Origin: Neoechinorhynchus agilis
Lineage: Eukaryota; Acanthocephala
NCBI GenBank assembly: GCA_051530055.1
Contig: CM121341.1
Span: 13,640,001 to 13,704,000, forward strand
Direction of reading: 5' to 3'
DNA length: 64,000 bases
Shown here: piece by piece, positions 26,801-42,479 of the stretch
Layout of the letters: every line of letters starts with the position of its first letter
Numbering within the stretch: position 1 is the first letter of the stretch
The notes under the pieces: model-generated
The model's input: the letters and a program-made list of their open reading frames with translations, nothing else
The model's database searches: none
What the model was told of the DNA's origin: nothing
Translations under genes and position numbers: made by a program

Positions 26801-27394
26801 AGGAGAAAGAGAAGCTTCAGCCAATGGAAGACTGCATTTAAGATTTACAGTTCCATTGTTCCCTAAACAGTCCTCGTCACAAATAATTTCTTCAAAATAT
26901 CCATCCGGTGAGAGTGATAATACAACAAGCGTCTGATCCTTTGAGTGTTCAACTTCTACGCTTGTATGACCGTTACATTCAACGTGATACAAAGTTGTCA
27001 GTCTGCGACGAAGGACGAATTGTTTTGCGTCTATGGAAGGCCATTGAATCTGGATCAGCAATGGACGTTCTTCAGCGTCCATTTCGCGAATTTGCTCACT
27101 TTGCTGACTAACAAGGACTTCAAACAAACAGAAATCGTCACGCGAACTCAAATTCTTGAGATCAGGACGGAATTTCTGGATTAAAACGCCGACGAGTTCT
27201 TGAACGGTAGTCTTATCCGTCACGCGGATGCATTTGGCACATTGATCTTCAAGATGAGGCAAACAATTCTCTCTATAAACCACCCGGATAACTCCATGGA
27301 GTCCATAGGAAGTTCGTTTAACCTGAAACATCGATAAATGGCAACGATTCCACTGTTCGATTGTTGATCGGAGATCGACGCTACATGGTTCCAT
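23817..27394 (-). CDS. AFDN: Afadin (Canoe/AF-6) homologue, compact form
   Basis: Actin-binding scaffold of cell-cell junctions that binds Ras/Rap and nectins. On the minus strand: one Ras-association domain near the N-terminus (IEQWNRCHLSMFQVK ... KCIRVTDKTTVQELV ... FRPDLKNLSS), a FHA-like region (LSLSPDG ... GDRLSHRYRIS), a dilute/DIL domain (from LPALLEV to QINALLG), a PDZ domain (GGIGLSIVAARGA ... GGAAEADGRLEPGDQII), and a tail ending with MTFEQKLHFF, which matches the afadin C-terminus (LTFKERQRLF). The start at 27,392-27,394 follows CGTTAG. A first intron lies within about 26,550-26,020; its borders are unresolved, with a GT-AG option. A 52-nt GT-AG intron (24,215-24,164) joins the two frames at the 3' end. 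Vertebrate afadin has two RA domains and about 1,800 residues. Here the second RA and most of the proline-rich tail are missing, giving about 1,050. Confidence 0.9.
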
Positions 27395-32093
<4,699 letters not shown>

Positions 32094-32560
32094 AGAAAAT
32101 GATGTGGCTTACAGACTTTTTAGCCAATTAAAAGTAATTGGTAGAAATTAACCGGTTGTGGGGTGTTAGGGATACTCATACAATTCGACAAAAATGTTGA
32201 ACAGCGACTCCTTCACTCCTCTGAGTGTCTTAATTATGTACAGTTGATTGTACGATTAGCGATTTTTTTTCAGCCAAACATATTTAATTAAATTCGGATA
32301 AGTGGATGCGTCACATTGTTAACGAAAAGAAACAGAATTGAAACAAACCACACATCAGGGGTTTAAACTGAGATTATTAGAATTTAATTAGCATATTGAA
32401 GCGACGCCTCAGAATCATCCAAGTAAGAATATTAAAAGCTACGCGACTGAACTTTTCGAATCGGTATAAACGGTGGATTGACTTTAAATCGTGTTAGGTC
32501 CTTCGAAATGACAAACAGTAGCCTATGGGCAATATACACGTTTATTTTTTATCCAGGCAG
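32094..32560. other. Enolase 3' flank
   Basis: AT-rich 3' UTR and spacer. No gene seen. Confidence 0.4.
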
Positions 32561-32569
32561 CGAACCTCG

Positions 32570-33290
32570 AAGCTTTTAAAGACTAACGATCAGCCACCTT
32601 GTATCCATGGCAACCAAAGTTCGCTTACAAATGCGATCCTTTGGATGGGCATAAAAATGAAAAACCAGCAAGAAAACAACAAGTCAGTCGTAATTTCAGG
32701 AATCGACTCGGACGTCGACGTGTCGTTAAGACAGTCCGAATTTAACAAAAACCCAGACATGAACTTGAAACTTGGTGCAATACTAGGAGCAGTTGAGGGC
32801 AGAGTTCGGTCGGTTAAAATTACCATAACGAGCGACGAGACAAAGGTCAGTATGAAAATGTTTGAAAATGCTTCGACGGAAAGGATAAAAACATTGGAGA
32901 TGGGCGTTGGTCACCTCAGTCGAGAGATCAGTGATTTGCAAATGGGCGACAGTTGTAGAAGCTATAGTTCCATTTTTAAAGATCGGAATTGTTGTTCAAG
33001 TTTTAAAAGACCTCTAAGACGTACGATGAGTTCATGTGAGTTACAGTGTTCATGTGGACAATCTGAGTGAAGTGAATTAAAAGGGGTATTTTTCGACGAT
33101 TTCCGTGAACCCGAGATGATTGAGCTAGCCAAAGTAACAAACACTCATCTTAATAGATGATAAAAGCTGCTAAAATCACCCGGAAAATTCGGAAATGTCT
33201 CGGGCAAAATAATCAAACTCGTTCATAAAATAGCTGAACTCGACAATTAAAACGATAATAATCGATTCTGAGCCTAATTATGGATTTCAG
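32570..33290 (+). repeat. Tandem unit with unknown ORF, copy 1
   Basis: First of three related units; the others are 33,300-40,135 (interrupted) and 40,862-41,795. They share the start TTTAAAGACTAACGATCAGCC, a 137-codon ORF, and a 3' flank with TTTTCGACGATTTCCGTGA. Confidence 0.85.
32657..33070 (+). CDS. Unknown 137-residue protein, copy 1
   Basis: Starts MKNQQENNKSVV and has the same length as the copy at 41,247-41,660, about 90% identical. A Glu/Lys/Leu-rich central part (ILGAVEGRVR ... TERIKTLEMGVGHLSREI) is likely helical or coiled coil; the end is Cys- and Ser-rich (CSSFKRP, CELQCSCG). I do not recognise it. A preserved frame in two of three copies suggests either a host gene family or an accessory ORF of a mobile unit. 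The slightly upstream ATG is out of frame here because of a 1-nt difference, so the common start is chosen. Confidence 0.5.
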   Translation: MKNQQENNKSVVISGIDSDVDVSLRQSEFNKNPDMNLKLGAILGAVEGRVRSVKITITSDETKVSMKMFENASTERIKTLEMGVGHLSREISDLQMGDSCRSYSSIFKDRNCCSSFKRPLRRTMSSCELQCSCGQSE

Positions 33291-33299
33291 TGTATTTTG

Positions 33300-33993
33300 C
33301 AGGCTTTTACTCGCCGCAACTAGACTGACAAAAAGCATAGCTACAATCTTCGAATGTATACATATCTATGTATTTATTTCTCAGAGAAACTATGAGGTAC
33401 TATTTCTTAAATGCTGTCTAATCGTTTCTCAGAAATAGCTAAATTCGAAAATGGGCATTTAGAGGCAAAAACAGGAGATCACAGACTTTGGTTTCCAATA
33501 TTTAAATATAATTCATCCTTCCAATGTTAAAATCGCGTGAAGACAGTCGCGACCACGTCAAATATTCATATTGCTAATCTGTAGGATTATGCGCTTCTCT
33601 ACTGTTGAAAACACTGACGTTTAGATCAAAGGCTAATTTTGGCAAAATAATATTTAAAACTTCGATTCTCATAATTCTTCGCAGCTTCACTTTTAAAGAT
33701 AAATCTAAACTATTTAAGAGCATTAAATTTTTAAACGGATGAAAATCTGCAAGTAAAAACTATTTAAAGACTAGCGATCAGCCATTTTGTATCCATTTCA
33801 ACCAAAGTTCGCTTACAAATGCGATCCTTTGGACGAGCATAAAAATGAAAAACCAGCACGAAAACAAGTCAGTCGTAATTTCAGGAATCGATTTGGACGT
33901 TGACGTGTCGTTAAGACAGTCCGGATTTAACAAAAGCCCAGATATAAACTTGAAACTTGGTGCAATACTAGGAGCCGTTGAGGGCAGAGTTCA
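33300..33993 (+). repeat. Tandem unit, copy 2, left part
   Basis: Matches the 5' flank and first half of the ORF of copies 1 and 3, then breaks off after GTTGAGGGCAGAGTTC. The missing half resumes at about 39,650. The 5.65 kb between is a Penelope-like element followed by a LINE. Confidence 0.85.
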
Positions 33994-35670
33994 TCATTCT
34001 TGAGGACTCTACGGAAAAATAACTCGATTACTGAGCACTTTCATCAACAGACGAGGTCTTCTACAGCCAGGGCTTCCTTCTTGTATCTTTCCCCAAAAAT
34101 ACACAAACCAACGATACAATACCGACCAATAATAGCTAGCTACAATGCCTTTAACCATCGTTTGGTCCGTAGAATCAATGCACTAATAAGAAGCGTCATG
34201 CCGAACACTCCGTCATACATAGCTGACGGCCCTTCCTTTGCAACCCGAATGCGACTGGAAAAGTATGAACAGTGCAAATTCTTCACGGCCGACATAAAGT
34301 CCTTATTTACCAACATTCCACTCCAAGAGACAATTTCCATAGCAGCTGAACTTCTACACAATCAATGCGAAGAGCCGCGCCTTGATCATAAAACGTGGAT
34401 AACTCTACTGCAGCGGTGCACATGCAAGACCGTTTTTGAATTCGATCAAGTTTTCCATGAACAACGCGACGGAGTTGCAATGGGTTCACCTCTGGCACCC
34501 ACTCTAGCTGATCTCTACATGAGAAGATGGGAAAACAACTTCTTGAAGAAGCAACCCAACATCAAAAAGTGGCATCGCTATGTTGACGACGTGTTCATAG
34601 TCACTGATAATGAAACGAGCATGGGAGACCTAAGCATTCCACTCAACATGGAGGATCCAAACATCCAGTGGTCAATGACTCAGGAAGATGAAGAGGGGGC
34701 TATATCCTTTTTGGACGTAAAGATAAAACACAATGATAAAGGCAACATCAAAACACAGCTCTACCGCAAACCAGGTATAGTATGGGGTCCACCTCACTGG
34801 TCGAGCCAACAACCATTCCACTATAAAATAACAGCGGCAACGTCCTACTTCAAGAGGGCCAGGATGATTTCTTCAGAAAGCAGGGATTGGGAAGAAGAAA
34901 AACAAAGTATCACCGAGGCTTCCCTGAATATGCCATCAAAATCAGTCTGAAAAAGGCAATACATAGCGGCCATCGCAAGAAGAAGGATACCGCAAGCATC
35001 TCCCTCAAATACACTGGCTTTAACCACATAAGTGACAACGCGAGCGAAAAACTGAGGCGCCTCAACTACCTCGCTCCAAATCTTTTGATCTACAACAAAC
35101 GGGGCTCATCCATTGCGGGCATTCTCAAGAGGAAAACCGAGCAAGAGACCAAATCAGGGATATACAAAATCCCATGTGCAGAATGCCCAAAGGTCTACAT
35201 AGGACAAACCATGCAAGGGATCAGGAAACGGATTTCGCAGCATAAACAAGCTTGCAGGACATTCGACAAATCCTCAGCAATCTCGAATCACCAACAAACA
35301 ATCCAGCACAAGGTGGATTTTGAAAAGGCGAGATTCATAACCAGCGAACCGGATCTTAGAAGAAGACTGATTCTTGAGGCCATTCACATCCGGGGAAATC
35401 CGACGATGGAAGGCAATAAATCAAACCACATGCTGGTGCTACCAAAGTTGCGTAGCATGACGGGCCAATTAGTCGGCAACAAACCGCAAGAGGTGTGTGC
35501 GGATCGAACTCCCCACACTTCGGGTATTAGCAAACCCGCGGATCTGAGCAACATCCAGACGTGACCGGCTGTGCATGCTGTCTATGTCCTCCATTTTAGA
35601 TAGACTGAAGAGGCAAGGAAAACCTTGCGAAATATTTCTAAAATAAATGAGTAGCGAAAACACCGGGGAC
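33994..35670 (+). mobile_element. Penelope-like element with RT and GIY-YIG endonuclease
   Basis: 5'-truncated retroelement. The RT (34,000-34,950) shows FFTADIKSLFTNIPL, GVAMGSPLAPTLADLYM and a YVDDVFIV catalytic box. The second part (34,887-35,564) has a linker, then a GIY-YIG endonuclease (SGIYKIPCAECPKVYIGQT), the hallmark of endonuclease-bearing Penelope-like elements. The two parts are in different frames, overlapping near 34,890, so at least one frameshift has killed it. The N-terminal part of the RT is absent at the junction with repeat copy 2. It is the best-preserved Penelope-like copy in the window. Confidence 0.9.
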
Positions 35671-35679
35671 AGGATTCGC

Positions 35680-38600
35680 CAACGCACAATATAATAATAA
35701 CACGTTTTTTTATTACCACACACCCAAACAAGCACGGGGACCATGTATCTTTGGATTCGTGCTGTTTGATTGGGACTGAATTCGAAAAGAGCTGCAACTC
35801 GCCGCATGTGCAAGTCTCTCCTCCGATTCAGGCCGTAGACTCATGGGTTGATTGTGCGATGGCAAAAAAATGACTTTTTATATAGTTTGGTGCGCGGGAG
35901 AGGTGGATTAAATCTGTTCGGGCATCGTGTATTTCAGACGGGTTCCCTTGGCGAGATGAATGAGAGAAATTTAGATGGAAGGGAACGCAGGGAGGTAATG
36001 TATTTATCGAAGATTTTGGAAAGGTGTTCTTCGATTGGTGGGAGGTCCTTGGAGCAGATTTTGGAGGCTCGTTTATTTAGGGAGGAAAGCAAGGGCAGTT
36101 GATGGGTGGATAAATTGCAAAAGGTTGGGTATGCATATGAGATTGCTGGGACCACAACGGACCAATAGAAATGTGCTAGATCGTGTGGGCTGACTCCGAG
36201 GAAATGCAAGCGCTTGATAAAATACAATTTAGCAGTGGCTTTTGCTACGACGCCATTAATGTGGATGTCCCATTTGAGGTTGTGTTGGAAGATTAGGTTC
36301 AGAATGCGAAGCGATGTGACGCGTCGGATATCGAGAGGGAGCGGTGGAATATTAGTCCTAGGTTTTCGAAGCGATGGAATAAGTTCATAAGGGTTGGAGA
36401 AATTAATTGAGAGTTGATGGGTGGTGCAAGAATCTTTAAGATTTTCAATCTCTGCGGACGTGAGGCTGAGCGAGAGTGATGGAGGAGCATGGGTTATGAT
36501 GATTAGGTCGTCCGCATAAAGGAAATATTTAGCGGACGTTGAGAGGGGTGTAAGGTCGTTGAGGAAGATATCGAAAAGTAAGGGCGATAGTATAGCTCCT
36601 TGTGGCACACCGCAATGTATGGGAAGCGTCGTTGAGCAGGTATTTCCGTAATGAAAATATTTCGACCGGTTTGCGATAAAAGAAGTGAGCCAGCTTATTT
36701 GCCAGGGTAAGAAGCCAAACTTCTCGCATGCCTTAACGAGAAGATCGTGATCTACAGAGTCAAAGGCCTTAGCAAGATCCACCTGGATGGGCGACAAACG
36801 AAAGACGGTTCTTGGTCAAGATTGCGCAGAATCGAATCGTAAATGCACAAGAGGGCGCCGGTACAACAGAATCCTGGCCGGAAGCCGAATTGGTTCGACG
36901 AAATGTTTTGTAAGAAGATGGGGAGGATGCGAGTTTTGAAACGTTTTTCAAAAATTTTAGAAAACGGCGAAAGTAGAGAGGTAGGGCGAAAGGAAGTCAT
37001 AGAAACGGGTTTCCCGCCTTAGGGATAGGAATGACGCGAGCGGTCTTCAGGCAATCTGGAAAATTCCCGTTTCAAAGCTAGAATTGATGATATGAGCTAG
37101 GGGATCAAAGATCAAGGAAATGATGATGCGAATGGCCTAGATGGGAATCGGAGCGTTAGGGGATGATGTACGTGGTAGTTTTTTGAGGAGTAGGAGAACC
37201 TCAAGAGAGGAGACGCGTGAATGAGGAACGCAGGTCATATGGTTGCGATCGTCGCAGGGGCGTACGACGCTTGTGTCAGTGGAAGATTTGGGAGGGCACA
37301 TGGTAGCGTTCATGGAGTTGAGGGTGTTTTCGAGGTGACATTTATGCAGATTGGCGAAAGGCTGAGATCTGTGAAGGCCTATGGCATTTTTGATCTCGCT
37401 CCACCAGGAACGATTAGGGGATGACGGTAGTTTGGAAAAAATAAGGGTTTTGCCAGCGTGAAGAAGACGCTCAGTGAATCTCTTGTGGAGTTCTGGGTAA
37501 TCGGGATGTCGGGAATGAAATGATTTTTTCACCTAGTCTTGCAGTGATTTTAGTAAAGGTGAAAACCATGGTGGATCACGATTCGACATACGAATCATTT
37601 TCCGAGGGAAAGATATGCACATGCAATGGACCAAAGTATTGTGCAATGCCACCATGGCTTTAGACTGGTCGTTGCTGTATATAGAACTTCGGATTCTGGG
37701 TAGAGCATCACTTACCTTGTTGAAGAAGGAGTGAGAGTGATGGTCACGTTTATCCCAGACCGGGAAAGGGTCGGAGGACTGTCGCTTCCGAGGAACAATT
37801 GGTCTGAGGAGGATGGTGCAGTGATCCGAGGTCGCTACGGGTGAGAGTTTAATGGGAACGGAATATTTTGCTATATTGGTATAGATTTTATCTAGTTTGG
37901 ATGAACCACGCGAGGGAAAGTTTACTAGTTGTAAGAGATCAGAGAGTGACGGTGGAGCAGGAAGACGGTTGAAGTCTCCTAGAATCAGGAAGTGTTGAGA
38001 GTTTAATAATAGTTTATCATTAATTAAGGTATCGATTTGTTCAGATGTTGCGGAGGGAGTAGAGGCAGGGGGACGATAAACACCGGCGACGGTCATTTCA
38101 CGACTGCCGTTACGAATAGAAAGAGAGAGTTGAAGGTGAACCCATTTGAGATGTTCTGATATAAAATAATGAGGGGTATAGATGGTGTATGGTAAGGAGG
38201 ACTTCAAGTAAATAGAGACGCCTCCTCCAGAACAATCATCTCTAGTTAGGTGAAATGAGGAGAATCCGGGGATGATGGCAGTGTCCTTATAAAAATTGGG
38301 AGAGCCAGGTTTCCGTAATGACGAGATTGTCGGCTTTGGTGGTCGTAGCGACTATGGACAGCTCGTCGATTTTTGGAAGAATGCTACGAATATCGGTGTA
38401 TATGATTGTAATGAACAGCTGTTTAAGTGGGATGCTCAGCAAGGAAATGGGTTGGACGGGCGAGGTGGGTGCAAAGTTGGGTGGCGTTGTGGTTGACTGT
38501 TCATTTAGGGTGAAAGTGGATTGCTCAAGGCTGACCGAAATTTTTTGGGTTTGGCCACCGACAGAGTGAAAGAGAGTGAAGTTAGGTATGGCTGCGGTGT

Positions 38601-39640
38601 CTTTGTTTAAGTCACTGAGCTGGGTTTCTGTGGTGACCAGTATGTCTGAGGTGTGACGATTTTCTGATAAGGGATGGAAAACAGTTGTATGTCTAATTTC
38701 TGCCAAGGAACAGCGGGTTCTTTTGGAGGTATCCAAAAATTTACGGCAGGAGAAGGCGTGTGTTGAACGGACAATAACTTATTTATTGACTGTCGGGCTG
38801 GAAATATCCGGTAAGAGAGGGGTGATTTTAGTAAAAGAAAGCGTTTGGAGATGTAGGGCAGAGGCAGTGTCACGAAGGTGAAAGCTAACTTTTAGAAGGC
38901 GTGGACGAGAGTCAGCTGGATTATTTGATGGGATGCGGTGAACAGATACAGGTGCCGGAAGGTTGTCATAAGGGAAGAGCGTACGGGTAATTTCGTTGAG
39001 ATGCAGCAGATTGTGTTTCAACGCATTGAAACGGCTAGAAATTGGACATTCAGGAACCTCAGGAGTGCCGGAGATGAAGAGATCGTGAGATGGATCATAT
39101 TTCTTATGTTCGTGTTGGGCGTGGCCAGGGAGAAGACCGGATGTGTTAGGAGCAACCCTCGATTTGTTAGGCTGACGATTTTGTACTGCGCGAGATTTCG
39201 GTGAGGGAGGTGTTATCTCCGGTAAAATCTGCTGAGAGGGAAGCTGAAGGGTAGACTTGATTGAGAAACGAGCGTAGTCTTGAAAAGAAGGAATTCGACG
39301 AGCGGGATAAGGAGCTGCGCGGAGGGTGGACGTGAGGGAGGTAATATGAGTCTGAACCGGAGGTTTGAGAATCGGGATTGAGTTAGGTCGAGCGTCCAGA
39401 GACGATTTATCATTTCCGGATGTGGTTGACATGTTTGGGTTGCCACAAGATAGTTGGTTGGCCTTGTACGGAAACAGGTCACGCTCTTTGTCATTAACTA
39501 GATTTGAAATTAACGAGCTTCTGGGAGATGGTAAGGGATCCTTGACAATTGTTTGGTTGTGTTTTGGGGATATACTCAGTTGAGTGGGATGTGTTGTGAC
39601 GGGTGAAACGGGACGAAAGAGGTCGGGGTGCTAGATTGAT
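35680..39640 (-). mobile_element. LINE (Jockey/CR1/L2-like), near full length, inactive
   Basis: Read on the minus strand. ORF1 (39,432-38,779) starts MSTTSGNDKSS and contains an RRM-like region (HDLFISGTPEV ... RPRLLKVSFHLRD). ORF2 has an APE-type endonuclease (ITETWLS near 38,300, ILGDFN, TSDH) and a reverse transcriptase (VDLAKAFDSVDHDLL, GVPQGAILSPLLF, LYADDLIII). ORF2 is broken into several frames, so about four or more shifts or stops have accumulated. The 3' end, near 35,690, carries a sequence shared with other LINE tails in the window. It lies back to back with the Penelope-like element inside tandem-unit copy 2. Confidence 0.85.
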
Positions 39641-39649
39641 TCTGTGAAA

Positions 39650-40136
39650 TTACCATAACGAGCGACGAGACAAAGGTCAGCATGAAAATGTTTAAAAATG
39701 CTTCGGCGAAAAGGATTAAAACATTGGAGATGAAGGTTGGTCACCTCAGTCGAGAGATCAGTGATTTTCAAATGGGCGACAGCTGTGAAAACTATAGTTC
39801 TATTTTTAAAGATCGAAATTATTGTTCAAGTTTTAAAAGACCTCATGTGAGCAACACTGTTCATGTGGAAAATCAGACTGAAGTGAATTAAAGGGGGTAT
39901 CATCGATAAAAAAAATCCTTCGGAGTAGTCAAAGTATTATTTTGGTGATAATAATCCCGATAATAGCACATTTGATTTTGATTTATTGGAAATATTTCGC
40001 TAATCGAAATTATTGTTCAAGTTTTAAAAGACCTCATGTGAGCAACACTGTTCATGTGGAAAATCAGAGTGAAGTGAATTAAAGGGGGTATCATCGATAA
40101 AAAAATCCTTCGGAGTAGTCAAAGTATTATTTTGGT
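39650..40136 (+). repeat. Tandem unit, copy 2, right part, with a 191-bp internal duplication
   Basis: 39,650-39,890 continues the ORF of the unit from TACCATAACGAGCGACGAG. Sequence from CGAAATTATTGTTCAAG at 39,814 is repeated again from 40,005, a direct duplication with a 191-bp period. About 9 bp of the unit are missing at the insertion point. Confidence 0.8.
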
Positions 40137-40144
40137 GATAATAA

Positions 40145-40860
40145 TCCCGATAATAGCACATTGGCTCAATTCTACTCTTCCTCTTGAATGTGCTTCTGAG
40201 AGCGATTCCTTTAGTGTTGTAAATACGAATTCCAGCCTTCTTACTCATAATGGAGTAAATCATTTGATTCGTGTCATCATCAACGAAGAGCGCACTCTTT
40301 CGAAGCACGCAGACTCTGGGGACGATTTTTTGTTGTTTTGCGGATGATAGTTACAGCCTCGGATTCCCCGGTTCATAATCATTTTGGGATATCCCCTCAT
40401 TTTCAGCTCATGTACTATCCTCTGCCTTTCCCTACTCTATGCAAATCGAGTAGAGGAAATAAGAAAAGCTCTTCGGAAATAGGACATAACTGCCGAGATT
40501 TTATATCTCATCGGTTGGTGACTTGACCAGTGTGGTGGTCCCCATGGTAGATTCTCCTTACGATAAAGTGACGTGCTAACTTTACCTTGGGCAGACCGCT
40601 TGACTAGGATGTCCAGGAAAGAGACCTCACCGTTGATGTTCTCTTCTTTGACTGACGACTGTATGTGTGGATCTTGACTGTTCAGTTCAGCATTTAGTAA
40701 ATCTCTGTTATTGTTTGAATCAGTCAACATGAATACATAGTCCACATAACGCCACCACTGATTTACATGACTATGCAGCACCAAGAAAGTGGATTCCCAA
40801 TCGCGCATGTAGATGTCGGCCAAGGTCGGAGCTAATGGCGATCCCATAGCAACACCTGCT
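40145..40860 (-). mobile_element. Penelope-like element fragment
   Basis: Minus-strand fragment. 40,847-40,437 reads MGSPLAPTLADIYM, a YVDY box in place of YVDD and GPPHWSSHQP; the segment near 40,308-40,150 reads AGIRIYN and LRSTFKRKSR, matching the RT-endonuclease linker. It resembles the element at 34.0-35.6 kb, is diverged from it, and lacks the endonuclease. The loss of the second catalytic Asp shows it is dead. Confidence 0.8.
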
Positions 40861-40861
40861 G

Positions 40862-41795
40862 GCTTTTACTCGCCGCAACTAGACTGACAAAAAGAATAGC
40901 TACAATCTTCAAACGTATATAGAAATCATATTTGTGTAATTATTTCTCAAAGAAACTATGAAGTACTATTTCTTAAATGCTGTCTAATCGTTTCTCAGAA
41001 ATAGCTAAATTCGAAAATTAGCATTTAGAGGCAAAAACAAGAGATAAGAGACTTTGGTTTCCAGTATTTAAAAACAATTCATCCTTCCAATGTTAAAATC
41101 GTGTGAAGACAGTTGCGCGCACGTCAAATATTCATCTTGCTAATCTGGCGAGTAAAAAAACTATTTAAAGACTAACGATCAGCCACTTTGTATCCATGGC
41201 AACCAAAGTTCGCCTACAAATGCGATCCTTTGGAGGAGCAAAAAAAATGAAAGACCAGCAAGAAAACAACAAGTCAGTCGTATTTTCAGGAATAGATTCG
41301 GACGCTGACGTGTCGCTAAGACAGTCAGAATTTAACAAAAGCCCAGATATAAACTTGAAACTTGGTGCAATACTGGGAGCCGTTGAGGGCAGAGTTCGGT
41401 TGGTTGAAATTACCATAGCAAGCGACGAGACAAAGGTCAGTATGAAAATGTTTGAAAATGCTTCGACGGAAAGGATTAAAACATTGGAGATCAACGTTGG
41501 TCACCTCAGTCGAGAGATCAGTGATTTGCAAATGGGCGACAGTTGTAGAAGCTATAGTTCCATTTCTCAAGATCGGAATTATTGTTCAAGTTTTAAAAGA
41601 CCTCCAAGACGTACGATGAGCTCATGTGAGCTACACTGTTCATGTGGAAAATCTGAGTGAAGTGAATTAAAAGGGGTATTTTTCGACGATTTCCGTGAGC
41701 CGAGATGAATGAGCTAGCCAAAGTTCCAAACACTCATCTTAATAGATGATAAAAGCTGCTAAGATCACCGGGAAAATTCGCAAATGTCTCGAACA
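40862..41795 (+). repeat. Tandem unit with unknown ORF, copy 3
   Basis: Complete unit: the left flank matches 33,300-33,600, the ORF matches copy 1, and the right flank matches 33,085-33,200. Confidence 0.85.
41247..41660 (+). CDS. Unknown 137-residue protein, copy 3
   Basis: Starts MKDQQENNKSVV. About 90% identical to the product at 32,657-33,070, including the Cys-rich end (CELHCSCGKSE). An in-frame ATG at 41,196 would add 17 residues (MATKVRLQMRSFGGAKK) not available in copy 1. Function unknown. Confidence 0.5.
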   Translation: MKDQQENNKSVVFSGIDSDADVSLRQSEFNKSPDINLKLGAILGAVEGRVRLVEITIASDETKVSMKMFENASTERIKTLEINVGHLSREISDLQMGDSCRSYSSISQDRNYCSSFKRPPRRTMSSCELHCSCGKSE

Positions 41796-41994
41796 GAATA
41801 CACCTGATTTTCGTTGCCTTCGAATAATCTGGCACCTTCTAGCAAGCTCGTTTTTTAATTTAGGACAGGCCGATCTCCGATATTTAGATGGATCATGGCC
41901 ACCGTCCACTTGGCCCCCCAGTATGCCTCATAAACGCCAGGTCCTTTCTTTAATTTCAGCGATGAATTTCGAAATCTATCGTTGAAGTCGGCGG

Positions 41995-42471
41995 CTAATA
42001 ATCGGCACTCTTCTTAACACTGCCGTTCAATGCAACACCTTTGAACTTATCCATGAGTACTACATCGAGTTCCAGGTCAGATTTCGAATTTGCTTGTACA
42101 GCAGCGCGTATTCCGACAAGAGCTGGTTTGATAGCTGCGGTGCTGCTCGCTGCCAGCATTTTCTGCTTAATACTAGCACCACTTGGGGCCCAACTAATAA
42201 ATAGAAGATCACTTTGAGGACGTCTGTCTGCTTCATAGTGCAGAATGGTGACTGCGTATCCGACTTTGTTGTCCTGAAGCATTGATATGAGTTTATACCA
42301 GTGCTCATTTTGTTCGGTCACTGGACATGATTCTCGAGTTTCCTCGTGAGCCACTACGATCTTATCGAAAGACTCGGTGAATCCGTAGATCACGAATGAA
42401 CTTCTCTTCTGCATTTTGAGACGGTTAAAGGCATCTATACATTCATTGTCGATCTTCACACCGCTGGACAT
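41995..42471 (-). CDS. CFL: Cofilin/actin-depolymerising factor
   Basis: Single-exon protein of 158 residues. It severs and depolymerises actin filaments in the cytoplasm. The N-terminus (MSSGVKIDNECIDAFN) matches cofilins and keeps Ser residues at the usual phosphorylation place; LLFISWAPSGASIKQKM is the conserved core and AASSTAAIKPALVG matches the actin-binding helix (KMLYASSKDALRRALVG). It is slightly longer than the family because of an insertion around VAHEETRESCP. The start codon directly follows TTTTTAAG, an acceptor-like sequence. Confidence 0.93.
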   Translation of the reverse strand: MSSGVKIDNECIDAFNRLKMQKRSSFVIYGFTESFDKIVVAHEETRESCPVTEQNEHWYKLISMLQDNKVGYAVTILHYEADRRPQSDLLFISWAPSGASIKQKMLAASSTAAIKPALVGIRAAVQANSKSDLELDVVLMDKFKGVALNGSVKKSADY

Positions 42472-42479
42472 CTTAAAAA

